Assembly: GCA_012522505.1 (NCBI GenBank)
Contig: JAAYKJ010000024.1
Coordinates: 1-35,740, forward strand
Direction: 5' to 3'
DNA from: Clostridiaceae bacterium
GTDB lineage: Bacteria > Bacillota > Clostridia > DSM-8532
DNA length: 35,740 nt
Both the position numbers and the translations under genes were made by a program. Below, piece after piece: positions 24,453-32,582 of this stretch (the first letter of the stretch is position 1; every line of letters begins with the position of its first letter). The notes under the pieces were generated by a model. It did not search any database, was not told where the DNA came from, and worked only from the letters and a program-made list of their open reading frames with translations.

Positions 24453-26756
24453 CTAATGTCTTGACTTTCTCGATCTTCTCTTCTTCCTTCCAGTTGCCCT
24501 GACATGCACCAGAATATTTTTATCAACTGGCTTCTTACCTTTCGCTTTAGGTTTCCTTTTTTCTTTTTCATTCGAAGCATGCTGTTTTTTCCCTGTAGTA
24601 TCAGATTCAGTCGGAATGTTTGTATCAAACCTGCTATCACTATCTGCAAGGATAAAATCAATTTGACGGTTTTCCGGGCTCGACCTTGTAACCAGCACTT
24701 CTACCTGATCACCAATGCGGTAGATGTTCCCAGTTCTTTCGCCAATAAGGCAAACCTGTTTCTCATCATACCAGTAATAATCATCGTCCATGCTGCTTAG
24801 GCGGATTAGTCCTTCAACCGTGTTCTCCAATTCGACAAACATTCCAAAAGATGTAATGCTGGAAACGACGCCATTAAACATTTCTCCCAGATGATTCTGC
24901 ATGTATTCTGCCTTTTTCAGGTCATCACATTCCCGTTCGGCTTCTTCGGCATTTCTCTCTCTTTCTGAACTATGTTTTGTGATATCGGGAAGAATGGCAG
25001 CATAATGTTCATTACTCTTTTCATCAAATTCGCTGTGGATATATTCCTTCATGATTCGGTGGATGATCAAATCCGGATATCGACGGATTGGTGATGTAAA
25101 GTGGGAATAATAATTTGCAGCAAGTCCGAAATGCCATTCATGCTCTGGGCTGTATCGTGCCTTTTGAAGGCTTCTTAACATCATTGTACTGACCATTCTT
25201 TTTAAAGGAGTATCCTTCACTTTCTCCAATACATCCTGAAGAGCACGTGGATGAACCTGGTTGCTACCCTTTATTCTCTGTCCAAAATTGTACAGAAACG
25301 CGTTCAGGTTTTCAATCTTTTCTGGATCCGGGTCTTCATGAACCCGGTATACAAAGGGAATATTTGCCCAGTAAAAATGCTCGGATACGGTTTCATTGCA
25401 TAAAAGCATGAATTCCTCAATAATTCTATTGGCAATGGTTATTTCGTATCGTTGAATATCAACCGTCTTTCCATTTTCATCCACAATGATCTTTGCTTCT
25501 TCAAATTCAAAGTCAATAGCTCCCCGAATACTTCGTTTTTTTCTGAGTATCAGAGCCAGTTCCTTCATGTTTTCAAACATCGGTACAAGTGGTCTGTACC
25601 TGTCTATAAGCGCCTCATCCTTTTCTTCCAATATTTTATACACATCGGTATAGGTCATCCTTTCATTGGAATGAATTACGCTTTCAAAGATATCATGATT
25701 GACCACCCGGCCAAGGTTATCAATGTCCATGATCACTGAAAAAGCCAGTCGATCCACATTTGGATTTAGGCTACAGATACCGTTGGACAATTCCTTGGGC
25801 AGCATCGGAACAACCCTGTCCGGAAAATAAACGCTGGTACCACGCTTGAGAGCCTCATTGTCCAGCGGCGAACCTTCTTTGACATAGTGGGTCACATCAG
25901 CAATATGAACCCCCAGCCTGAATATGCCACCTTCCAAGACTTCAAGAGAAACAGCATCATCCAAATCCCTGGCATCTTCCCCATCAATCGTAACCATATC
26001 AATGTCTCTTAAGTCACGCCTTAATTGAACATCTTCGGTTGTTATCTCTTGCGGCATTGCTTTTGCTTCGGCAATGACCTCGGGCGGGAACTCTACAGGG
26101 ATATTGTATGTGCGGATGATTGACAGGATATCAACACCAGCTTGTTGATAATCACCCAGAATTTCAATGATTTGGCCCTCTGCATTACGTTCAGATTCGG
26201 GATATCGTGTAATTTCAACAATCACCTTCTGCCGCGGCTTTGCATCCATCGTTTTATCCATCGGAACAATAATGTCCCCTTTAATCTTCCGATGATCCGG
26301 AATGACAAAACCCAAAGAACCGCTTATATCAAAGACACCAACAATTTTGTCATGAGCCCGGGAAAGAATTTTGATGATTTCTCCTTCAGCCCGGCGGTTG
26401 CTTTCAGGGTATTTCGTTATTCTTGCAACAACCCTGTCTCCATGCATAACCCCATTAAGATGATCGATCTGGATAAACAGATCTTCATGATTTACATCAT
26501 CGGGCAATACAAAACCGAATCCGCGTTCACTTCCCTGGAATTTTCCTGTAACCAGCCCCATCCTTTCAGGAGCCCCATACTTACCCTTGCGCGTCTTAAA
26601 GATAAGCCCTTCTCTTTCCATCTCGTCAAGAACCTGCGCAAAGACTTCCCTGTCAGCCTGCGGAAAATCAAGAACTACGGCCAATTCCTCGAAGGACAAA
26701 GGATGATAAGACTTTTCGTGAATAAACCTTTTAATGCGATCTTTTCTTTCTTCCAT
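24453..26756 (-). CDS. rnr: Ribonuclease R
   Basis: A processive 3'-5' exoribonuclease that degrades structured RNA; cytosolic. The 767-residue protein has an N-terminal winged-helix RNase B/R domain (about 1-65), two cold-shock/OB domains (about 65-205), the RNB catalytic domain with TIDGEDARDLDDAV (about 257-269, the metal-binding aspartates), an S1 domain from about 630 to 715, and a lysine/arginine-rich tail. Length and order are standard. rnr is often followed by smpB, but here a tRNA operon follows. It is 111 bases downstream of the HD-domain gene and may share its transcript. The SD is weak. Confidence 0.95.
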   Translation of the reverse strand: MEERKDRIKRFIHEKSYHPLSFEELAVVLDFPQADREVFAQVLDEMEREGLIFKTRKGKYGAPERMGLVTGKFQGSERGFGFVLPDDVNHEDLFIQIDHLNGVMHGDRVVARITKYPESNRRAEGEIIKILSRAHDKIVGVFDISGSLGFVIPDHRKIKGDIIVPMDKTMDAKPRQKVIVEITRYPESERNAEGQIIEILGDYQQAGVDILSIIRTYNIPVEFPPEVIAEAKAMPQEITTEDVQLRRDLRDIDMVTIDGEDARDLDDAVSLEVLEGGIFRLGVHIADVTHYVKEGSPLDNEALKRGTSVYFPDRVVPMLPKELSNGICSLNPNVDRLAFSVIMDIDNLGRVVNHDIFESVIHSNERMTYTDVYKILEEKDEALIDRYRPLVPMFENMKELALILRKKRSIRGAIDFEFEEAKIIVDENGKTVDIQRYEITIANRIIEEFMLLCNETVSEHFYWANIPFVYRVHEDPDPEKIENLNAFLYNFGQRIKGSNQVHPRALQDVLEKVKDTPLKRMVSTMMLRSLQKARYSPEHEWHFGLAANYYSHFTSPIRRYPDLIIHRIMKEYIHSEFDEKSNEHYAAILPDITKHSSERERNAEEAERECDDLKKAEYMQNHLGEMFNGVVSSITSFGMFVELENTVEGLIRLSSMDDDYYWYDEKQVCLIGERTGNIYRIGDQVEVLVTRSSPENRQIDFILADSDSRFDTNIPTESDTTGKKQHASNEKEKRKPKAKGKKPVDKNILVHVRATGRKKRRSRKSRH

Positions 26757-26867
26757 CTACTCAACTCAATTCTCTTTTATCTATATTTTTTGTGTCTGAC
26801 AAGCGAAATATACTTCGATAAACAAAAAACATTCGGGCTTTTATGAACCATACTTCGCATTCAATAA

Positions 26868-27419
26868 CTATAATCCAAGCTCTGTGGCAATCTCCTGCAT
26901 GGCTTTCAACCCAATGTCTATAAGGTTCTCCAGTGAAAGGCCAATCTCTTCACAGGTCATCATTTGTTCCCTGTTGGCTCCTCTGGCAAAGCTCTTTTCA
27001 TGAAACTTTTTCAAAACAAATTGAAGAGTCACCTTGTCCAGCTTCTTTTCCGGAAGGATTAACGCACAGGCTGTTAACAAGCCAGATAATGGATCAGCGC
27101 AGAACAGCGCTTTATCTATTTTTCTTCTCCTTTCAACCCCAAGAGCCGGATTATGTGCCTTTATAGCATAAATGATCGTCGGGTTAACATTCAAGCCCTC
27201 CAAGATCTCTGCACCGACCATCCCATGCTTCTCCATATCTCCGTCAACTTTATCTAAATCGATATCATGCAAAAGTCCTGCCAACCCCCATAAATCAATG
27301 TCTTCACGCAGATGTTCTGCAAGCTTTCTCATGATGGCTTCAACGGCAAGGCAGTGTTTGATCAGATTTTTATTTTCCAGTCTGACGGCTAATTCTTCAT
27401 ATGCTGTTTTCCTGTCCAT
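26868..27419 (-). CDS. HD (HDIG) domain protein, probable phosphohydrolase
   Basis: A 183-residue protein with an HD domain: KHCLAVEAIM (His22), the metal-binding pair LLHDIDLDK (His51-Asp52), KHGMVGAEIL, and later ADPLSGLLTAC. This is the short HDIG form found widely in Clostridia next to housekeeping genes, with a likely metal-dependent phosphohydrolase activity on an unknown nucleotide. Good SD GGAGGAA before the ATG. It has a candidate promoter at 27508-27536 and precedes rnr. Confidence 0.85.
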   Translation of the reverse strand: MDRKTAYEELAVRLENKNLIKHCLAVEAIMRKLAEHLREDIDLWGLAGLLHDIDLDKVDGDMEKHGMVGAEILEGLNVNPTIIYAIKAHNPALGVERRRKIDKALFCADPLSGLLTACALILPEKKLDKVTLQFVLKKFHEKSFARGANREQMMTCEEIGLSLENLIDIGLKAMQEIATELGL

Positions 27420-27507
27420 CTTATTCCTCCAAACATATATTATCTTAGGCTTAACCTAAATCGAAACTTTATTTTCGAAAAAGGTGAAAATACTTCCAAA
27501 CGATTCT

Positions 27508-27536
27508 ATTATAGCACAGCTTTCTTTCACTGTAAT
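27508..27536 (-). promoter_or_regulatory. Candidate promoter of the HD-domain gene
   Basis: Minus strand ATTACA (27536-27531), 17-base spacer, perfect TATAAT (27513-27508), about 80 bases before the SD. The rest of the gap to the queT promoter holds no gene; a five-base ACGGG/CCCGT pairing near 27613-27648 was noted. Confidence 0.5.
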
Positions 27537-27698
27537 TTTTATTATGCTTTTTTGCAATAATATCTACCGAAAATATTACACAGATTTTTAACCCGGTGTC
27601 GATTCTATCCATGACGGGAGCTGGTTGATAGTGTGAGTTAACTACCCGTGTGAACAGACACTCCTGATGCATGGTATTTTTCTGTCCATCATGGTAGC

Positions 27699-27727
27699 TT
27701 GCGCTATGATATGAACCATGCTACAAT
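27699..27727 (+). promoter_or_regulatory. Promoter of queT
   Basis: TTGCGC (27699-27704), 17-base spacer, TACAAT (27722-27727). The predicted start near 27734 is three bases before the riboswitch stem, the usual spacing for preQ1-I leaders. GTAGC and GCTAC flank the promoter as a short inverted repeat. Confidence 0.55.
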
Positions 27728-27736
27728 CAATTCTAT

Positions 27737-27789
27737 GGCCAGTTCGCAATATCCTGGCCGGCCTGAGAGCCAAATCAAAACTACGGAGG
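27737..27789 (+). promoter_or_regulatory. PreQ1-I-like riboswitch before queT, with an extra hairpin
   Basis: Stem P1 is GGCCAG (27737-27742) with CTGGCC (27754-27759). Its loop TTCGCAATATC closely resembles the preQ1-I loop TCGCAGTAACC of the Thermoanaerobacter aptamer. An A-rich tail ATCAAAACTACGG (27774-27786) lies against the SD GGAGG, as in translation-controlling preQ1-I switches. A paired change fits pseudoknot P2: loop G to A, tail C to U. Unusually, a small hairpin GGC-CTGAGA-GCC (27760-27771) is inserted between P1 and the tail. Ligand binding would hide the SD and turn queT down. Confidence 0.6.
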
Positions 27790-27794
27790 AAACC

Positions 27795-28277
27795 ATGAAC
27801 AAAAAGATTCTTTTCATCGTTCAGGCTGCAATTGTTGCCGCGCTGTACGCAGCACTTACCCTGATATTCCTTCCCCTCAGCTTTGGGCACAATATTTTTC
27901 AGTTTAGAATTTCGGAAGCACTAACTGTTCTCCCAGCTTTACTGCCCGCTTCCATTCCTGGCTTATTTGTTGGCTGTATTGTCTCAAATATTCTGGGAGG
28001 TTTTGGGCCTATCGATATTATATTCGGAAGCCTTGCTACCCTGCTGGCTGCACTGGTTTCACGCTACATTAGAAATTATCCGTTTCTTGTACCGTTACCA
28101 CCGGTAGTTTTTAATGGTCTGATCGTAGGGGTCTATCTAAAATACCTGTATATGCATGATATCCCACTGGCTGTCAGCATTGGATGGGTTGCTTTGGGTG
28201 AATTGTTGTCCTGCTATCTTCTGGGATATCCGCTCCTTCTGGTATTGAACAAAAGGATTGATATTACCGCAAAATAG
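27795..28277 (+). CDS. queT: QueT-type queuosine precursor transporter (ECF substrate-binding subunit)
   Basis: A 160-residue integral membrane protein with about five or six hydrophobic segments. It shows the QueT family pattern: FIVQAAIVAALYAALTL, FQFRISEALTVLPALLPASIPGLFVGCIVSNI, GPIDIIFGSLATLLAA. QueT proteins are the substrate-specific S components of ECF transporters, importing preQ1 or another queuine precursor together with a shared energising module that is not in this window. ATG 27795 has SD GGAGG; longer in-frame readings lack one and would run through the riboswitch. Regulation by the preQ1-like element upstream supports the assignment. Confidence 0.9.
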   Translation: MNKKILFIVQAAIVAALYAALTLIFLPLSFGHNIFQFRISEALTVLPALLPASIPGLFVGCIVSNILGGFGPIDIIFGSLATLLAALVSRYIRNYPFLVPLPPVVFNGLIVGVYLKYLYMHDIPLAVSIGWVALGELLSCYLLGYPLLLVLNKRIDITAK

Positions 28278-28382
28278 GTGTTCAGCTCATTGCAGACAAT
28301 ACCTGTTATCAGCCATAGAGATGGGGTATATATAATGTGTCTTTTCGATTTAAACAGCTATCAATAAAGGAAGGTACTATCC

Positions 28383-29477
28383 ATGCGATTGGTTGCACTA
28401 CAAGATATTACGGGGGACGAGGTTCTGGCACAGCCGATATTTGATATTGATGGACGAAGGCTGTTGAACCAGGGGATGAGACTAAAGCCCAGTTACCTTC
28501 AAAAACTTCATGATAAAGGTGTTTTCAGTGTCTATATAGAAGATGAAATATCGGAAGGGATTGAAATTGATGACGCTTTATGTCAGCAAACGAGAATAGA
28601 GGCAAAGCAGGTTGTTAGCAGAGAATTGAGCCGTTTTGCAAGAAACAGGGAAATACATTTTCAGGAGATTATCCGCACAGTTAATGATATCGTCGATGAA
28701 ATACTGTCTTCCCGAAAGGACTTGATCAGCCTAAAGGATGTAAGACAACAGGATGAATATTTGTTCGCACACTCTGTAAATGTTTGTGCTCTATCCATCA
28801 TGTTGGCAGCAAAGCTTGGTTACGACAAAATCAAAACCAGGAGCATTGCACTTGGTGCCCTTCTGCATGATTTTGGGAAAATTATGATCGCCCCCTCTTT
28901 GCTCTATAAGGAAAAAGGGTTGAGCCCGGAAGAGATCCTTGAAATTAAAAAGCACACGTTGTATGGATATAACATGCTGAAGGAAGACAATACTATCAGT
29001 CCTACCGCTAAGATAGCAGTGCTTATGCATCATGAAAACCTTGACGGTTCAGGTTATCCTCTGGGACTTTTGGGAGATAAGGTGCATTATTCATCTCGAA
29101 TCGTTTCCATCTGCAACCTTTATGATCGTATAATATGCGACAGGAATTCCAGAATCACCCTGAGCACAGCAGATGCAGTGGAACAACTTTCTTCCTCATC
29201 CGGGATCCATCTGGACAAATCTTTCACGGACGAGTTTTTAAGCATGATACCTATTTTCCCGAATGGGACACTGGTATTGCTCAGTAATGGTTTGGTTGGT
29301 ATCGTCGTCTGCAATAACTCAAAAAGTCTGACCAGGCCGGTTATCAGGTTATTATACAATCCGAAGTCAAAAGCTCGTTATGGAAAAAATTATATCGTTG
29401 ATCTGATGAAGGAACTGTCCCTGAAAATCGTACGAGAAATCCACATACCCTCTGAAGTTCTGAAAGGCAGTACATAG
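28383..29477 (+). CDS. HD-GYP domain protein, probable cyclic di-GMP phosphodiesterase
   Basis: A 364-residue cytosolic protein. The HD-GYP core runs from about 125 to 300: HSVNV (His130), LLHDFGK (His162-Asp163), HHENLDGSGYP (216-226, with the GYP triad intact) and ICNLYDRI. The N-terminal 110 residues have no receiver or sensor domain that I can name, and the C-terminal 70 residues resemble the small beta domain seen in other clostridial HD-GYP proteins. Intact metal ligands suggest active hydrolysis of c-di-GMP or cGAMP. SD GGAAGG lies eight bases before the ATG. A TATAAT near 28331 may be its promoter. Confidence 0.9.
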   Translation: MRLVALQDITGDEVLAQPIFDIDGRRLLNQGMRLKPSYLQKLHDKGVFSVYIEDEISEGIEIDDALCQQTRIEAKQVVSRELSRFARNREIHFQEIIRTVNDIVDEILSSRKDLISLKDVRQQDEYLFAHSVNVCALSIMLAAKLGYDKIKTRSIALGALLHDFGKIMIAPSLLYKEKGLSPEEILEIKKHTLYGYNMLKEDNTISPTAKIAVLMHHENLDGSGYPLGLLGDKVHYSSRIVSICNLYDRIICDRNSRITLSTADAVEQLSSSSGIHLDKSFTDEFLSMIPIFPNGTLVLLSNGLVGIVVCNNSKSLTRPVIRLLYNPKSKARYGKNYIVDLMKELSLKIVREIHIPSEVLKGST

Positions 29478-29495
29478 ATGCACTTCAATGGAAAC

Positions 29496-29604
29496 AGGCC
29501 TCTTGTTCACGGAGCGCTTGCGCGAATTGTGCGCCAAAACGCAGCCGCTGAAAGCGCGGCACTTCCTCTCTTCATGGCCTTTAGGGCAAGGGGTCTTGGG
29601 AGCA
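29496..29604. repeat. Dispersed intergenic repeat, copy C (both modules)
   Basis: The fullest copy. Module 1: GAGCGCTTGCGCGAATTG, TGCGCCAAAACGC, CGCTGAAAGCGC (29512-29558). Module 2: GCACTTCCTCTCTTCATGG, CCTTTAGGGCAAGGGG, TCTTGGGAGCAT. A 10-bp outer stem with two wobble pairs, AGGCCTCTTG (29496-29505) with CAAGGGGTCT (29587-29596), encloses everything. Inside module 1 TTGCGC pairs with GCGC-CAA (one bulge) and AGCGC with a GCGCT-like right arm. It lies between convergent genes. Confidence 0.7.
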
Positions 29605-29625
29605 TTTGATAAAATACTCCCAAGA
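29594..29625 (+). terminator. Hairpin after the HD-GYP gene
   Basis: TCTTGGGAG (29594-29602) pairs with CTCCCAAGA (29617-29625) and the stem continues past one mismatch with ATTT/AAAT. The U tract is weak (GATTTATTTG further on). It probably ends both convergent transcripts and is fused to the right end of repeat copy C. Confidence 0.5.
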
Positions 29626-29638
29626 GGTCTGGCTTGAT

Positions 29639-30178
29639 TTATTTGTCTGCGTAATTCATTCCTATCTTTAAAGCTTCCATTTCTTCAGGAATCATGTGGT
29701 GTTTCTTAGGGGGCAAAACCACATAAAGCGCTTTTTCGAAGTTTTCCAGTGTTACAATTTGTCTTTCCTGAATTAACTTTCCGAGCAGAATGATGTTTGC
29801 GTAAGCTGTGTTTCCCATATCCGATGCAATTTTCGTTGCAGGGATCAGAAACGATTCTATGTCTTTTCGCTTTACATCCCTGTCGACGATGGAACTGTCG
29901 ATAATAACAATCCCATCTTTATCCACCCAGGCTTCAAATTTATCCAGCGACGGTTTGTTCATGACAATAAGCGCACTGGCATTGCTTAGAACCGGAGAAT
30001 CAACCGGTTTGTCTGAAATGACAACACTGCTGTTCGCTGTGCCGCCTCGCATCTCCGGGCCATAGGATGGAAGCCAGGAAACCTGTTTTCCATCCATCAT
30101 GCCTGCCTGGGCCAAAAGCCTTCCGGCTGATAATATTCCCTGCCCGCCAAAACCGGCGAGGATTATTTCATGTGTCAT
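29639..30178 (-). CDS. 2-Oxoacid:ferredoxin oxidoreductase, gamma subunit
   Basis: Gamma subunit of a four-part ferredoxin oxidoreductase of the VOR/KOR type, which binds the coenzyme A side. The 179-residue protein has FGGQGILSAGRLLAQAG at the start, then SWLPSYGPEMRGGTANSSVVIS, the classic POR/KOR gamma signature. It begins three bases after the beta subunit stop with SD GGAGG and ends the operon. Repeat C lies just beyond. Confidence 0.9.
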   Translation of the reverse strand: MTHEIILAGFGGQGILSAGRLLAQAGMMDGKQVSWLPSYGPEMRGGTANSSVVISDKPVDSPVLSNASALIVMNKPSLDKFEAWVDKDGIVIIDSSIVDRDVKRKDIESFLIPATKIASDMGNTAYANIILLGKLIQERQIVTLENFEKALYVVLPPKKHHMIPEEMEALKIGMNYADK

Positions 30179-30181
30179 TTC

Positions 30182-30928
30182 CTATACCTCCAAGCTTTCA
30201 CCTTTAAAAACACCAAGGGGATAATGCAGAACCAATTCATCCTTAACCCTGTTCATCGATTCCAATGGGTTCAATCCCCAGTTCGTCGGGCATGTGGACA
30301 GCAATTCCACCATGGAAAAACCCAGCCCGGCCATTTGAACCTGAAAAGCCTTTTTCACGGCTTTCTTTGCATTTTTAATCTGCTTTACATCAGCAAGAGA
30401 AGCTCTTTCAATATAGGCGGGTCCATCCAGTGTTGCAAGTAGTTCACAAACCTTGATCGGATAACCATGCAGATCTGCGATTCGCCCGTATGGCGTTGTT
30501 GTTGAGTATTGGTTCAGGAGTGTAGTCGGTGCCATTTGTCCCGATGTCATCCCGTAGATTGTATTATTGATGAAGATCACTGTAATCTTTTCGCCTCTGG
30601 CGGCTGCATGGACAATTTCGCCTGTTCCTATCGCAGCAAGATCTCCGTCTCCCTGGTAGGTAAACACGATACTGTCGGGTTTGCTTCTTTTAACGCCGGT
30701 TGCTACAGCTGGCGCTCGGCCATGTGGAGCTTGTATCATATCACATCCGAAATAATCATAACTGTTATAGGAGCAACCAACAGAAGCAATACCGATGGTC
30801 CTGCCCTCTATTTCAAGCTCATCCAGTGCTTCTGCCACAAGCCTGTGTGCTATGCCATGGGTGCATCCCGGGCAATAGTGCATTGATGTGTCTTTTAAGG
30901 CTTTTGGTTTTTGAAAAATAATCGCCAT
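30182..30928 (-). CDS. 2-Oxoacid:ferredoxin oxidoreductase, beta (thiamine diphosphate) subunit
   Basis: Binds thiamine diphosphate and decarboxylates the 2-oxoacid. The 248-residue protein has CPGCTHGIAHRL, ASVGCSYNSYDYFGCD, APHGRAPAVATGVKR, and the ThDP/Mg motif GDGDLAAIGTGEIVHAA...NN (about 112-140). These match the beta subunit of 2-oxoisovalerate or 2-oxoglutarate ferredoxin oxidoreductases rather than the fused pyruvate enzyme. SD AAAGGA lies about 11 bases before the ATG. A 212-base gap with repeat copy D separates it from the alpha gene. Confidence 0.9.
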   Translation of the reverse strand: MAIIFQKPKALKDTSMHYCPGCTHGIAHRLVAEALDELEIEGRTIGIASVGCSYNSYDYFGCDMIQAPHGRAPAVATGVKRSKPDSIVFTYQGDGDLAAIGTGEIVHAAARGEKITVIFINNTIYGMTSGQMAPTTLLNQYSTTTPYGRIADLHGYPIKVCELLATLDGPAYIERASLADVKQIKNAKKAVKKAFQVQMAGLGFSMVELLSTCPTNWGLNPLESMNRVKDELVLHYPLGVFKGESLEV

Positions 30929-31040
30929 TGTAATCTCAATCCTTTCCTCAGGCTCTAAACATATGAAATGTAACTACTCTCACCATTATCTCTAAGAACA
31001 ACAGAAGCAATTTTTCCTATTCATAAAGGATTTGTCTAAT

Positions 31041-31133
31041 GCTACCAAGTCCTCGTGCCCTAAATGCCAAGGACAGAGGAAGTGTCGCTCTTTCAGCGCC
31101 CGCGTTCTGGTGCACAATTGCGCAAGCGCTCAC
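31041..31133. repeat. Dispersed intergenic repeat, copy D (both modules, opposite orientation)
   Basis: The minus strand reads GAGCGCTTGCGCAATTGTG, CGGGCGCTGAAAG, CACTTCCTCTGTCC, GCATTTAGGGCACGAGGACTT, matching copy C over about 95 bases. TCCTCTGTCC pairs with GGGCA-C-GAGGA (one bulged C), a 10-bp stem in module 2. It fills the gap between the alpha and beta oxidoreductase genes, oriented with the transcript, so the RNA would carry the structure inside the operon. Confidence 0.7.
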
Positions 31134-31140
31134 TAAACTG

Positions 31141-32205
31141 TTATCCGAGTTGTTCCTTCATTTCACGAAGCTTTTGCAGAATATCTTCCTTTGCAGGAAC
31201 CATTCCGCCCATACGCCCATGGAAATATACCGGTTTTCTGCCGCAAACAGAAAGCATAACATCCTCGAGCATCTGGCCGGCACTCATTTCAACGGTCAGA
31301 AAAGCTTTCGCAGTGCCCATAACCTTGTCGATTGCTTTACGTGGGAACGGCCAAAGCGTAACAGGACGGATCAAACCAACATTCAAGCCTTCCTGCCTTG
31401 CAGTTTCAATAACGCTTTTTGCGATTCTTGCGACAGTTCCGTAAGCTACGATAAAGAATTCCGCATCTTCATCATTAAACAACTCATAGCGGCATTCCTT
31501 TTCTTCAATTTGCTTATATTTTTCCAATCTGCTAAGGTTCATTTTCTCCAGTACAGCAGGGCTTAAATGGATAGAGGTTATCACATTCTGACTGCGCTCA
31601 CAGCCATGACCGGTTGTCGCCCATGGCGCATCTGGCCGTTCTATGGGTTCTTTATCCCTAAACTCAACAACCTCCATCATCTGACCTAATATGCCATCAC
31701 CCATTACCATTACGACAATGCGGTAACGATCCGCCAAATTAAAGGCTTCTACAGTCAACTCATATAATTCCTGAACACTGGAAGGAGCCAGAACGATCTG
31801 TTTATAATCTCCATGTCCGCCTCCCTTTGTAGCCTGAAAATAGTCGCTTTGTGCAGGTTGAATCCCTCCAAGACCAGGACCGCCTCTGACGATGTTGACG
31901 ACTACAGCTGGTACCTCCGATCCGGCCAGGTAGGACAGGCCTTCCTGTTTCAGGCTGATACCCGGACTGGATGAAGAGGTCATCACCCTGGTTCCGGTAC
32001 TTCCCGCACCATAAACCATATTGATTGCGGCAACTTCACTTTCGGCCTGCAGAAAAACGCCCCCAACCTTTGGTAGCTTTTTTGCCATATAGTGTGCAAT
32101 TTCAGTCTGCGGTGTAATCGGATAACCAAAATAATGAAGACACCCTGCCCGGATGGCAGCCTCTGCAATCGCTTCATTTCCCTTCATTAATAATTTCTGT
32201 CCCAT
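31141..32205 (-). CDS. vorB: 2-Oxoacid:ferredoxin oxidoreductase, alpha subunit (VorB-like)
   Basis: A 354-residue pyrimidine-binding (alpha) subunit. The start KLLMKGNEAIAEAAIRAGCLHYFGYPITPQTEIAHYM, the stretch AESEVAAINMVYGAGSTGTRVMTSSSSPGISLKQEG, and the C-terminal transketolase-like domain (AYGTVARIAKSVIETAR, MGGMVPAKEDIL) match the VorB type. This type is annotated for branched-chain 2-oxoacids (valine, leucine, isoleucine-derived). A 2-oxoglutarate-specific enzyme cannot be ruled out. SD AAAGGAGG is excellent. It is preceded by the small ferredoxin subunit after 12 bases. Confidence 0.9.
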   Translation of the reverse strand: MGQKLLMKGNEAIAEAAIRAGCLHYFGYPITPQTEIAHYMAKKLPKVGGVFLQAESEVAAINMVYGAGSTGTRVMTSSSSPGISLKQEGLSYLAGSEVPAVVVNIVRGGPGLGGIQPAQSDYFQATKGGGHGDYKQIVLAPSSVQELYELTVEAFNLADRYRIVVMVMGDGILGQMMEVVEFRDKEPIERPDAPWATTGHGCERSQNVITSIHLSPAVLEKMNLSRLEKYKQIEEKECRYELFNDEDAEFFIVAYGTVARIAKSVIETARQEGLNVGLIRPVTLWPFPRKAIDKVMGTAKAFLTVEMSAGQMLEDVMLSVCGRKPVYFHGRMGGMVPAKEDILQKLREMKEQLG

Positions 32206-32217
32206 ATGGTGCCTCCT

Positions 32218-32424
32218 TTACTTCTCTACAATAATGACACAATCTGGACATACCGTTGCACAGAACGCACAACCGATACACTTGTCCATGTCGGTAATCT
32301 CTGCTGGATGGTACCCTTTTTCATTTAAACTTTGGTCATTCATTTTTATGATATGCTTCGGGCAAACGCTGACACAAAGCTTGCAGCCCTTACATTTTTC
32401 TTGTATAAAACTAACTTTAGCCAA
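32218..32424 (-). CDS. 2-Oxoacid:ferredoxin oxidoreductase, delta (2[4Fe-4S] ferredoxin) subunit
   Basis: A 68-residue iron-sulfur subunit with two C..C..C...CP clusters, CKGCKLCVSVCP and CIGCAFCATVCP, that carries electrons from the thiamine site to free ferredoxin. First gene of the delta-alpha-beta-gamma operon. The start is a TTG at 32424 with a run of five G residues upstream; no ATG is in frame. A promoter lies at 32549-32578. Confidence 0.92.
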   Translation of the reverse strand: MAKVSFIQEKCKGCKLCVSVCPKHIIKMNDQSLNEKGYHPAEITDMDKCIGCAFCATVCPDCVIIVEK

Positions 32425-32548
32425 AGATTTTTTCCCCCTTTTTGGCCATTTTTATCTGAAAAATTGATAACCGCCTGCTGCAACCATTCTTTTTTATCTG
32501 TGAATGAATCATACAACTAAATCAGACCAATAGACAGTTAACTTTTGT

Positions 32549-32578
32549 ATTATAACACAGTCTTTGTTTTTACTGCAA
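32549..32578 (-). promoter_or_regulatory. Promoter of the 2-oxoacid oxidoreductase operon
   Basis: Minus strand TTGCAG (32578-32573), 18-base spacer, perfect TATAAT (32554-32549). The predicted leader is about 115 bases. It sits directly after the stop of the upstream ATPase gene. Confidence 0.6.
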
Positions 32579-32582
32579 GAAA

